Source: Parasedimentitalea huanghaiensis | GTDB lineage: Bacteria > Pseudomonadota > Alphaproteobacteria > Rhodobacterales > Rhodobacteraceae | DNA: 64,000 nt | Reading direction: 5' to 3' | Assembly (NCBI RefSeq): GCF_009753675.1 | Contig: NZ_WQLV01000001.1 | Location: 720,490 to 784,489, forward strand | Shown: positions 57,674 through 64,000 of the stretch, one piece after another | Layout of the letters: each line of letters begins with the position of its first letter | Numbering within the stretch: position 1 is the stretch's first letter | Position numbers and translations under genes: made by a program | The notes under the pieces: model-generated | Database searches by the model: none | What the model was told of the DNA's origin: nothing | Seen by the model: only the letters and a program-made list of their open reading frames with translations

Positions 57674-57675
57674 CA

Positions 57676-58920
57676 TCAGTGCGCCACCCCTGCAGCGACG
57701 CTTTCGTCGATGAACTGGCCTTCTTTGAAGCGGTCGATGGTAAAGGCTTCGGTCAGCGAGGAATGGCCCGTGGCCATCAGCTCGGCCATACCCCAGCCGG
57801 AACCGGGGATGGATTTAAAGCCGCCGGTGCCCCAGCCGCAGTTGACAAAGACGTTGCCCACCGGGGTTTTGGAGATGATCGGTGAGCGGTCGCCGGTGAC
57901 GTCCACAATGCCGCCCCACTGGCGCAGCATTTTTAGGCGCGAAACCATCGGGAAGGTCTCATTCAGGGCGCGTACAGTTTCTTCGATATGGTGGAAGGAT
58001 CCGCGCTGGGTGTAGTTGTTGAACCCGTCGGTGCCGCCGCCGATGACCATTTCGCCCTTGTCAGATTGCGACATGTAGCCGTGTACGGTGTTGGCCATGA
58101 CAACCACATCCATGCAGGGTTTGATCGGCTCGGACACCAGTGCCTGCAGCGCGACGCTTTCCATTGGCAGGCGGAAGCCAGCCATTTCAGACAGGACCGA
58201 GGCGTTGCCAGCAACCAGCATACCCAGTTTGTCGCAATCAATCGGCCCCTTAGAGGTATCAACACCCGCGACGCGACCATTTTCGACCCGCACGCCGGTG
58301 ACTTCGCATTGCTGAATGATGTCCATACCCATGCCGGAACAGGCACGCGCATAGCCCCAGGCCACGGCGTCGTGACGGGCGGTGCCGCCGCGTTCCTGCC
58401 ACAGCGCACCCAACACTGGGTAGCGTGGACCATCCAGGTTGATGATCGGCACGATTTCTTTGACCCGCTGCGGCGAAACAAACTCGGTTTCAACGCCCTG
58501 CAATGCATTGGCGTGGGCGGTGCGCTGATAGCCGCGGATTTCGTGCTGGGTTTGCGCCAACATCAAGACACCACGCGGGCTGAACATGACGTTATAGTTC
58601 AGGTCTTGGCTCATATCTTCGTACAGGCTGCGCGCCTTTTCGTAGATCGCGGCTGAGGGATCCTGCAGATAATTGGAGCGGATGATGGTGGTGTTACGGC
58701 CGGTGTTGCCGCCGCCCAACCAGCCCTTTTCGATCACTGCGACATTGGTGATGCCAAAATTTTTGCCCAGATAATAAGCAGTGGCCAGACCGTGCCCGCC
58801 AGCGCCGACAATAATAACATCATAATGGCGTTTCGGTTCGGGCGAACGCCAGGCGCGCTCCCATCCGGAGTGATAGCGCAGAGCCTCCCGCGCGACAGCA
58901 AATACCGAGTAGCGTTTCAT
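57676..58920 (-). CDS. soxB: Sarcosine oxidase beta subunit
   Basis: 414 aa FAD-dependent subunit carrying the sarcosine-oxidising site. Dinucleotide-binding DVIIVGAGGHGLATAYYLG near residue 34-52, GGNTGRNTTIIRSNYL nearby, and the C-terminal NCGWGTGGFKSIPGSG that closes the flavin site. It heads the operon soxBDAG; an inverted repeat lies 70-93 bp before its start in the region shared with the divergent ccmI gene. Confidence 0.95.
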   Translation of the reverse strand: MKRYSVFAVAREALRYHSGWERAWRSPEPKRHYDVIIVGAGGHGLATAYYLGKNFGITNVAVIEKGWLGGGNTGRNTTIIRSNYLQDPSAAIYEKARSLYEDMSQDLNYNVMFSPRGVLMLAQTQHEIRGYQRTAHANALQGVETEFVSPQRVKEIVPIINLDGPRYPVLGALWQERGGTARHDAVAWGYARACSGMGMDIIQQCEVTGVRVENGRVAGVDTSKGPIDCDKLGMLVAGNASVLSEMAGFRLPMESVALQALVSEPIKPCMDVVVMANTVHGYMSQSDKGEMVIGGGTDGFNNYTQRGSFHHIEETVRALNETFPMVSRLKMLRQWGGIVDVTGDRSPIISKTPVGNVFVNCGWGTGGFKSIPGSGWGMAELMATGHSSLTEAFTIDRFKEGQFIDESVAAGVAH

Positions 58921-58989
58921 GGCGAATCCATTTGGTTCGAGATAAATACGGGTATGCCCCAGCCCCCCTTACAAACCGCGCCGTTAATC

Positions 58990-59013
58990 GTCGCAATTAC
59001 GCAGGATTGCGAC
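58990..59013. promoter_or_regulatory. Inverted repeat between soxB and ccmI
   Basis: GTCGCAAT and ATTGCGAC, perfect 8-base arms spaced by 8 bases, in the 188-bp divergent region. Candidate operator for soxBDAG or ccmI; the binding factor is unknown. Confidence 0.4.
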
Positions 59014-59108
59014 ATCACTGTGACGTGACACCACGCCCCAGACAAGCAGTTTGCTCTTTTTCCCGCCGCGTCGGCGCGATAGATGCATAGGCAAAATACG
59101 GAGAGATC

Positions 59109-60347
59109 ATGACCTTCTGGATTGTCACCTCATTCATGGCGCTGGCCATTGTCCTGCTGCTGTCACTCACGCTGTTGCGCACCCGCAAGCTTGGAGAGCC
59201 TGCAGCTGCCTCAGATCTTAAGGTTTATCGTCAACAGCTTCGCGATGTGGAAAAAGACCTGACGAAAGGGGTTATCAATCAGGGCGATGCTGAACGCATT
59301 CGCACTGAAATTTCGCGCCGGATCTTAGCTGCGGATGCGCAAATGCAGCAGAGCGCTGCCAGGCAAGAACAACCACGCAATTGGACGCTGGTAGCTGCCA
59401 TCGTGACGGGTGTGGTGCTCATTGGTGGATCGCTCGGGCTATATTCTCAACTCGGTGCAGTCGGCTATGGAGATTTGCCACTGCAATACCGTATCACACA
59501 GGCACAGGATCGATCGACAAACCGCCCCTCACAAAGCGAGGCGGAAGCCGAGATTCCAGCATCACCGCCGGTGGACGTAGAAGAAGGTTATTTGGAACTG
59601 GTTGAACAACTGCGCCAGACCGCATCCGAGCGAACCGATGACGCGCAGGGGCAGATGTTGTTGACACAGCACGAAGCCAACCTTGGCAATTTTGTCGCGG
59701 CTTACCAGGCCAAGCAAAACTACATTCGTATCATGTCCGGTGATGTAGAAGCCCGCGATTATGCCGAATCTGCTGAGTTGATGATTATGGCTGCAGGTGG
59801 GTATATCTCCCCTGAAGCAGAAACTGAATTGCGGAATGCCCTGTCCATGGACCGCGGCCATGGTCCTGCACGCTACTATTGGGGCGTGATGTTGGGACAA
59901 ATTGGCCGTCCTGACATGGCTTATCAAATCTGGGCGGAAACTCTGCAGGCTGGACCAGCCGACGCCCCTTGGATTCAAGGAATCCAAGACCAAATCGCAA
60001 TGATGGCCTATCGTGCGGGCGTCGAGTACACGCCAATCACCCCAAATTCCGAAAGTGGTGCGCCGCTGGCAGGGCCGACTGGCGAAGACGTCGCCGATGC
60101 TCAGCAAATGAGCAAAGAAGAGCGTCAAGAAATGATCCGCGGTATGGTCACACGCCTGTCCGAGCGGCTGGCGAGTGAAGGTGGAAACCCGCAAGAATGG
60201 GCCCGTCTGATTGGAGCGCTTGGCGTATTGGGCGAAGCTGACCGCGCCAAAGCCATTTATGCCGAAGCTCTGCAAACATTTGCCAGTGATGAGGCCGCAC
60301 TGACATTGATCACTGGCGCGGCCCAGCAGGCCGGAATCGAGCAATGA
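59109..60347 (+). CDS. ccmI: Cytochrome c maturation protein CcmI
   Basis: 412 aa. N-terminal membrane helix, a short cytoplasmic loop with leucine-zipper-like spacing (LRDVEKDLTKGVINQGDAERIRTEISRRIL), a second helix (LVAAIVTGVVLIGGSLGLY), then TPR repeats that bind apocytochrome c. It is the chaperone half of the heme ligation complex. It lies about 33 kb from ccmABCDG, a separation common in this order. It overlaps ruvX as ATGA. Confidence 0.9.
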   Translation: MTFWIVTSFMALAIVLLLSLTLLRTRKLGEPAAASDLKVYRQQLRDVEKDLTKGVINQGDAERIRTEISRRILAADAQMQQSAARQEQPRNWTLVAAIVTGVVLIGGSLGLYSQLGAVGYGDLPLQYRITQAQDRSTNRPSQSEAEAEIPASPPVDVEEGYLELVEQLRQTASERTDDAQGQMLLTQHEANLGNFVAAYQAKQNYIRIMSGDVEARDYAESAELMIMAAGGYISPEAETELRNALSMDRGHGPARYYWGVMLGQIGRPDMAYQIWAETLQAGPADAPWIQGIQDQIAMMAYRAGVEYTPITPNSESGAPLAGPTGEDVADAQQMSKEERQEMIRGMVTRLSERLASEGGNPQEWARLIGALGVLGEADRAKAIYAEALQTFASDEAALTLITGAAQQAGIEQ

Positions 60348-60817
60348 TCCACGACGATCTTGAACAGTTTGCAACCGCCCTGCCCGGTTTCACTGCGCTC
60401 ATCGGTCTGGATCTGGGTGACAAGACCGTTGGCGTTGCGGTCTCAGATCCGATGGGAACAGTGGCAACACCACTAGAGACCGTACGGCGCAAAAAGTTCA
60501 CCGTTGACGCTGCCCGGTTACTGGAGATCATCGAAGGTCGAAATATTGGCGGGATTGTGCTGGGTTTGCCACGCAACATGGACGGCTCCGAAGGACCACG
60601 CTGCCAAAAGACCCGTGCGTTCGCCCGCAACCTCAGCCGCTTAACCGAACTTCCAATTGCGTTCTGGGACGAACGACTGAGCACTGTAGCGGCAGAAAGG
60701 GTGCTTTTGGAGGCGGATACATCTCGAAAACGTCGCGCTGAGGTGATTGATCATGTGGCGGCCTCGTATATCCTGCAAGGGGCGTTGGATCGTCTGGCGC
60801 ATTTGAAGAACGGATAA
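60344..60817 (+). CDS. ruvX: Holliday junction resolvase RuvX (YqgF)
   Basis: 157 aa with the RNase H-like fold: GLDLGDKTVGVAVSDP (first metal aspartate), GGIVLGLPRNMDGSEG, and WDERLSTVAAERVLLE. The last metal aspartate is expected in the late VIDHVAASYILQ. Members are 3'-end processing nucleases for pre-16S rRNA in E. coli and resolvase-like elsewhere. Coupled to ccmI (4-bp overlap) and followed 4 bp later by DUF1289. Confidence 0.9.
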   Translation: MIHDDLEQFATALPGFTALIGLDLGDKTVGVAVSDPMGTVATPLETVRRKKFTVDAARLLEIIEGRNIGGIVLGLPRNMDGSEGPRCQKTRAFARNLSRLTELPIAFWDERLSTVAAERVLLEADTSRKRRAEVIDHVAASYILQGALDRLAHLKNG

Positions 60818-60821
60818 TGTC

Positions 60822-61052
60822 ATGAGTGATGAGGTCTGGAAGCGCGACGAGGTCGAGTCTCCCTGTACGCAAATCTGCGTTGTGAACCCCGTCACACGCT
60901 TGTGCACCGGCTGTGCCCGCTCAATTGATGAAATCACACGCTGGTCGCAGATGCCCCCAAGCGAGCGCAGCACCATTCTGGCAGAGTTGCCAAATCGTAG
61001 CGCCACCCCCAAAACACGCCGTGGCGGGCGCGCAGCCCGACTAAAGACCTGA
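60822..61052 (+). CDS. DUF1289 zinc-ribbon-like protein
   Basis: 76 aa. SPCTQICVVNPVTRLCTGCAR shows the four-cysteine pattern (CxxxC...CxxC) of DUF1289, and ITRWSQMPPSER the conserved helix. Function unknown. It is closely spaced after ruvX (4 bp), so part of the ccmI-ruvX operon. Its end overlaps a decayed frame on the other strand. Confidence 0.85.
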   Translation: MSDEVWKRDEVESPCTQICVVNPVTRLCTGCARSIDEITRWSQMPPSERSTILAELPNRSATPKTRRGGRAARLKT

Positions 61053-61355
61053 ACTAGTTCCCCAACCAATCGAACATGCATCTGCCTTAAAAGCTTCGGC
61101 ATCCAGGAGATGTGACGCAACGCTCTGAGCCATCCGCTGCCAGGCCTTGTCGGCCAATCTTGCCACCTTTTCTGCCAATGGCGCGTGATCTTTGACCAGT
61201 TTAAAATGTGCCTACAACGCGAACAGCCCCTCGATCTCTGGAATTGTTGTGCGTTCGTAATCGTTGTCGCTGACCTGGTCTGACAGTTCGAACTCCAGCT
61301 GAGGACCATGATCAAGTTTTTCACTGAGATCGCCAAAAACCTCATTAAAACAGGT
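61041..61355 (-). pseudogene. Decayed hypothetical gene with in-frame stop
   Basis: On the minus strand 103 codons remain: FNEVFGDLSEKLDHGPQLEF, then IPEIEGLFAL, a TAG stop (61212-61214), then AHFKLVKDHAPLAEKV and WQRMAQSVASHLLDAEAF. No start codon; bounded upstream by a TAA. Amphipathic helices are preserved on both sides of the stop, which suggests recent inactivation. Parent family not recognised. It fills the 386-bp gap after DUF1289. Confidence 0.55.
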
Positions 61356-61437
61356 TTATATGTAACGCACCTAGGCAACCCGTAGAGATGCCAAGTCAGT
61401 AACTCATCTTATGGTGAAACAAGAGTCTTAGCGCTGT

Positions 61438-62262
61438 CTAGTAGCCTAAGGCTTTGCGTAGCATATTGAGTGCCACAGCGACTAAAAACACCGCGAATAC
61501 GCGCTTTAGCGGCTTGGGGTCCATGGCGTGGGCCAGTTTCACTCCCCATGGTGCGGTCACCAGTGTCATTGCGATAACCACACCAAAGGCCACCAGATTA
61601 ACCGCCCCAATTGTCAGAGGCGGGCGTGTCGCAGGATCAATCGGCAGCAACAGAAAACCAATTACCGATGGCACGGCAATGATCACGCCAAACCCTGCTG
61701 CCGTTGCGACGGCCCGGTGAATTGGTGTGTTGTACAGACTCATCAACGGCACGCCAAAGCTGCCGCCGCCGATCCCCATTAGCACCGACAAGAATCCAAC
61801 CATCGGTGACAGAATGAAACGACGAGCTCCCTTGGGCATCGCGTCACCCAACCGCCAGTCACTACGGCCAAGCCCAAGATACAGCCCAATGATAAGCGCC
61901 AGTACCCCAAACAAGCCCTGCAAGGTTGTTGATCGCAAAACGGACGCGGCAAGCACCCCTGCAATTGCACCAACAACTATACCAGGTCCCCAGCCGCGCA
62001 GGATCTGCCAGTCTACCGCACCTTTTTTATGATGGCTTAGCACGGATCTCAGCGAGGTCACGATGATGGTTGCCAAGGATGTTGCCAGACACAGTTGCAT
62101 CAGCTGATCGCCACCGTAGCCCAGCGTCTGAAAAGCGTAGAAAAAGGCCGGAACCAGGACAATACCGCCACCAACCCCCAGCAAGCCGGCTAATACTCCG
62201 GCCACTGCGCCGATCACCGCCAACAATACCAACATTTGGGCAATGAGCGCTGCGTCGGGCAT
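61438..62262 (-). CDS. TSUP (TauE/SafE) family sulfite/anion exporter
   Basis: 274 aa with eight or so membrane helices. GLLGVGGGIVLVPAFFY near the start and MGIGGGSFGVPLMSLY in the second half are the paired signature of the TauE/SafE fold. Members export sulfite, sulfoacetate or other organosulfur anions; a link with DMSP sulfur is possible but unsupported. ATG 62262 follows AGGAGAG; the TTG one codon earlier is not needed. Confidence 0.88.
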   Translation of the reverse strand: MPDAALIAQMLVLLAVIGAVAGVLAGLLGVGGGIVLVPAFFYAFQTLGYGGDQLMQLCLATSLATIIVTSLRSVLSHHKKGAVDWQILRGWGPGIVVGAIAGVLAASVLRSTTLQGLFGVLALIIGLYLGLGRSDWRLGDAMPKGARRFILSPMVGFLSVLMGIGGGSFGVPLMSLYNTPIHRAVATAAGFGVIIAVPSVIGFLLLPIDPATRPPLTIGAVNLVAFGVVIAMTLVTAPWGVKLAHAMDPKPLKRVFAVFLVAVALNMLRKALGY

Positions 62263-62347
62263 CAAGTCTCTCCTATGGCATTTGGTCTGGCAGACAAAAC
62301 TGCGCCTTGCGGCAAGAGTCCAGTTGCAAAAAGTGTTTTATAGAAAC

Positions 62348-63337
62348 TCACGCCAGAACCGAGGCAAGGGCCTGTTCGACCAGTTCGGGGCCTGCGCTAT
62401 CGCGGTGGGCACCTTCAGACAGGGTTCGACGCCACTGACGCGCACCTGGACGACCAGCAAACAGCCCCAGCATATGTCGGGTCACCTGATGCAAACGTCC
62501 GCCTCCATTCAAGTGTGCCTCAATATAGGGCAACATTTGACGCGCAACGTAGAAAGGATCGCTGGCTTCGCCTTGTCCGAAAATTTCGGGATCTGCGGTG
62601 CTCAGAACATCGCCCGGTTGATGATAGGCGGAGCGACCGATCATGACCCCGTCAAGGCCACGGTCCAATTGTGCTTTGGCCTCGTCCAAAGACGAAATCC
62701 CGCCGTTTATCGAAATATGCAGATCCGGGAATGCTGCCTTCATCTGATGAACCAACTCATAGTCCAGAGGCGGAACATCCCGGTTTTCCTTTGGGCTTAA
62801 CCCCTGCAGCCAGGCCTTGCGGGCATGGATTGTCACCCGGCGGCAGCCAGCTGCCTGAATTTTGTCCAGAAAATCAGGCAATATCTCTCGTGGTTCTTGC
62901 TCATCCACACCAATGCGGCACTTCACGGTCACTTCGACATCTGCAGCGTCACGCATCGCTGCGACACAATCCGCAACCAATTTAGGGCTTTGCATCAACA
63001 CCGCACCAAAGGCCCCTGATTGCACCCTGTCTGAAGGGCAACCACAATTCAGATTGATCTCGCCATAGCCCGCATCAGCCCCCAATTTGGTAGCCTGGGC
63101 CAGTTCAACCGGATCCGACCCACCAAGCTGCAACGCCACCGGATGTTCCTGAGGACTGTGGGCAAGCAGATGCAGAGCCCCCCCCCGAACCAGCGCCGGT
63201 GCGGTCACCATTTCGGTGTATAACAAACTCTCTTGACTCAGCAGTCGGTGCATAAAACGACAATGCCGGTCCGTCCAGTCCATCATCGGTGCCACGGATA
63301 GGCGTGCGGCCTTTGTTATTAAGGACTTATCTGTCAT
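62348..63337 (-). CDS. dusA: tRNA-dihydrouridine synthase A
   Basis: Reduces U20/U20a in tRNA with FMN. N-terminal SVAPMMDWTDRHCR, the catalytic cysteine C100 in NCGCPSDRV, and INGGISSLDEA of the TIM barrel are all present. 329 aa, normal. GGAG precedes ATG 63337. Its 5' end is a known integration site for mobile elements, and an integrase gene sits 162 bp upstream. If an element is inserted, the first codons and promoter of this copy come from the element's end. Confidence 0.94.
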   Translation of the reverse strand: MTDKSLITKAARLSVAPMMDWTDRHCRFMHRLLSQESLLYTEMVTAPALVRGGALHLLAHSPQEHPVALQLGGSDPVELAQATKLGADAGYGEINLNCGCPSDRVQSGAFGAVLMQSPKLVADCVAAMRDAADVEVTVKCRIGVDEQEPREILPDFLDKIQAAGCRRVTIHARKAWLQGLSPKENRDVPPLDYELVHQMKAAFPDLHISINGGISSLDEAKAQLDRGLDGVMIGRSAYHQPGDVLSTADPEIFGQGEASDPFYVARQMLPYIEAHLNGGGRLHQVTRHMLGLFAGRPGARQWRRTLSEGAHRDSAGPELVEQALASVLA

Positions 63338-63409
63338 TTAGGCACTCTCCGCTGACCGAAACAATGGTTTGTTTGGAGCTTATTTTGCTGGGTTTTACGA
63401 CGTTTTGTG

Positions 63410-63478
63410 TTTTTGGCATACTTTTTGGCATACCCACTTGGAGCTAGGCATACCGGAACCCTATATCCGTAGTATGCC
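63410..63478. repeat. Four GGCATAC motifs before the integrase gene
   Basis: TTTTTGGCATAC occurs twice in perfect tandem (63410-63421, 63422-63433), GGCATAC again at 63447-63453, and inverted as GTATGCC at 63472-63478. Two TTGGAGCT copies (63373-63380, 63439-63446) also occur. The layout suits arm-type binding sites of a tyrosine recombinase or operators of an excision regulator. Confidence 0.55.
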
Positions 63479-63499
63479 AATAACAAAGCACGGGAAATA

Positions 63500-64000
63500 A
63501 TGGGCACAATCGTAGAGCGCAAGAGCAAATCCGGAACCAAACATCGGGCACAGGTTATCAAGAAGAAGGGAGGTGAAGTCGTCTTCTCCAAGTCAGCTAC
63601 TTTTTCAAGGAAAACCGCTGCCAACGCATGGATCAAGAAAGTCGAAAAAGACTTTGACGCTGGAAAACTAACCAATCGCCAAATCCAAACCACTGTAAGT
63701 GAACTGATCGACAAAGTTATCGACACGCAGCGAAAACAGATGGGGAAAACTAAGTCGCAAGTTCTGAAGACTATCAAGCTCTTTGACGTCGCGGACTTTG
63801 AAGTAGCGTCACTTCGGCCAGCAGATCTTGTTGAATTTGCCAATCAAGTTGCCGAAGGAGAACACGGACCCGCTGGGCGTTCGCCATCCACCACTGCCAA
63901 CTACATGAGTCATTTGTCCGGATGTGGACCTGTCGCGCTTTCGTGCCGCCCCAAGTGCTCGTTTGAGCCACCATCCGTTCGAAGGCGACTGGGCTTTTCC
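63500..64000 (+). CDS. Tyrosine recombinase (DusA-associated integrase type), N-terminal part, probably broken
   Basis: ATG 63500 (preceded by ACGGGAAATA) opens a frame beginning MGTIVERKSKSGTKHRAQVI, the usual N-terminus of phage/island integrases. SATFSRKTAANAWIKKVEKD and the SAM-like core-binding stretch (VLKTIKLFDVADFEVASLRP) follow. After TTANYMSHLS (codon 139) the reading changes to an Arg/Pro/Cys-rich sequence unlike an integrase, so the gene is truncated or interrupted there. The catalytic R-H-R-H-Y domain would lie beyond. Adjacent dusA supports site-specific insertion. Confidence 0.65.
   Translation, partial: MGTIVERKSKSGTKHRAQVIKKKGGEVVFSKSATFSRKTAANAWIKKVEKDFDAGKLTNRQIQTTVSELIDKVIDTQRKQMGKTKSQVLKTIKLFDVADFEVASLRPADLVEFANQVAEGEHGPAGRSPSTTANYMSHLSGCGPVALSCRPKCSFEPPSVRRRLGFS

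Noticed and set aside
57988..58656. 222-codon plus-strand frame over soxB
   Set aside because: Same reason: antisense to a complete soxB with no independent signals.
60641..61378. 245-codon minus-strand frame over ruvX and DUF1289
   Set aside because: Covers two genes with clear family motifs in antisense; only the different frame at 61041-61355 shows protein-like helices.
1..64000. CRISPR arrays, rRNA and tRNA genes
   Set aside because: No regularly spaced repeats and no cloverleaf or rRNA-like sequence was noticed in any intergenic region.

Overview
The window is a chromosomal segment of a marine alphaproteobacterium of the order Rhodobacterales, most likely the Roseobacter group. The indicators are a DMSP lyase DddP with every metal ligand in place, a soxBDAG sarcosine oxidase operon, a Hint-domain protein, a split System I cytochrome c maturation set (ccmABCDG and a distant ccmI), and typical housekeeping orders (yfgM-like/bamB/der, yajC-secD-secF, ccmI-ruvX). 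The assignment is inference from gene content and protein style; no search was run.

Layout. 0-3.7 kb: 3' part of glnA with its terminator, an Hsp70-like protein and a lytic transglycosylase. 3.7-9.6 kb: a hypothetical protein, a DUF3445 heme N-demethylase-like gene divergent from dddP, a Nudix protein, and a translationally coupled kinase-fold/Hint-domain pair. 9.8-12.1 kb: an alpha/beta hydrolase-OsmC fusion and two coupled envelope proteins. 12.3-18.6 kb: purB, an AT-rich phosphotransferase, two small secreted proteins sharing a Cys motif, a FliG-fold protein, a lipid A acyltransferase-like protein and DUF1223. 18.8-23.6 kb: acnA, two small dioxygenase/monooxygenase-fold proteins, and a NodB-like deacetylase behind an attenuator-like leader. 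23.7-30 kb (minus): ccmABCDG, a Mth938-like gene and yajC-secD-secF. 30-35 kb: MscS channel, serS, fatty acid desaturase. 34.5-38.1 kb (minus): yfgM-like, bamB, der. 38.3-43.4 kb: an RND efflux pair behind a palindromic operator-like site. 43.5-50 kb (minus): phospholipase D-like protein, a DEDD exonuclease with a start problem, an Atm1-type ABC exporter, a LysM protein. 50-53.4 kb: LOG-family protein, a solute-binding protein, a decayed stretch, sodB, a small secreted protein. 53.5-58.9 kb (minus): soxBDAG. 59.1-61.1 kb: ccmI-ruvX-DUF1289. 61.4-63.3 kb (minus): a TauE/SafE exporter and dusA.

The right end is the edge of a mobile element. A tyrosine recombinase of the kind known to integrate in the 5' end of dusA starts 162 bp from dusA, preceded by four copies of a GGCATAC motif, and seems to be broken after about 139 codons. 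This junction is the only clear mobile boundary in the window.

Functional themes: turnover of methylated osmolytes (DddP, sarcosine oxidase, possibly the DUF3445 protein), envelope biogenesis and stress (BamB, Sec, LysM, RND, MscS, acyltransferase, desaturase) and cytochrome c maturation. No rRNA, tRNA or CRISPR array was seen. Coordinates use the start codon judged best by ribosome binding site, overlap and family length.
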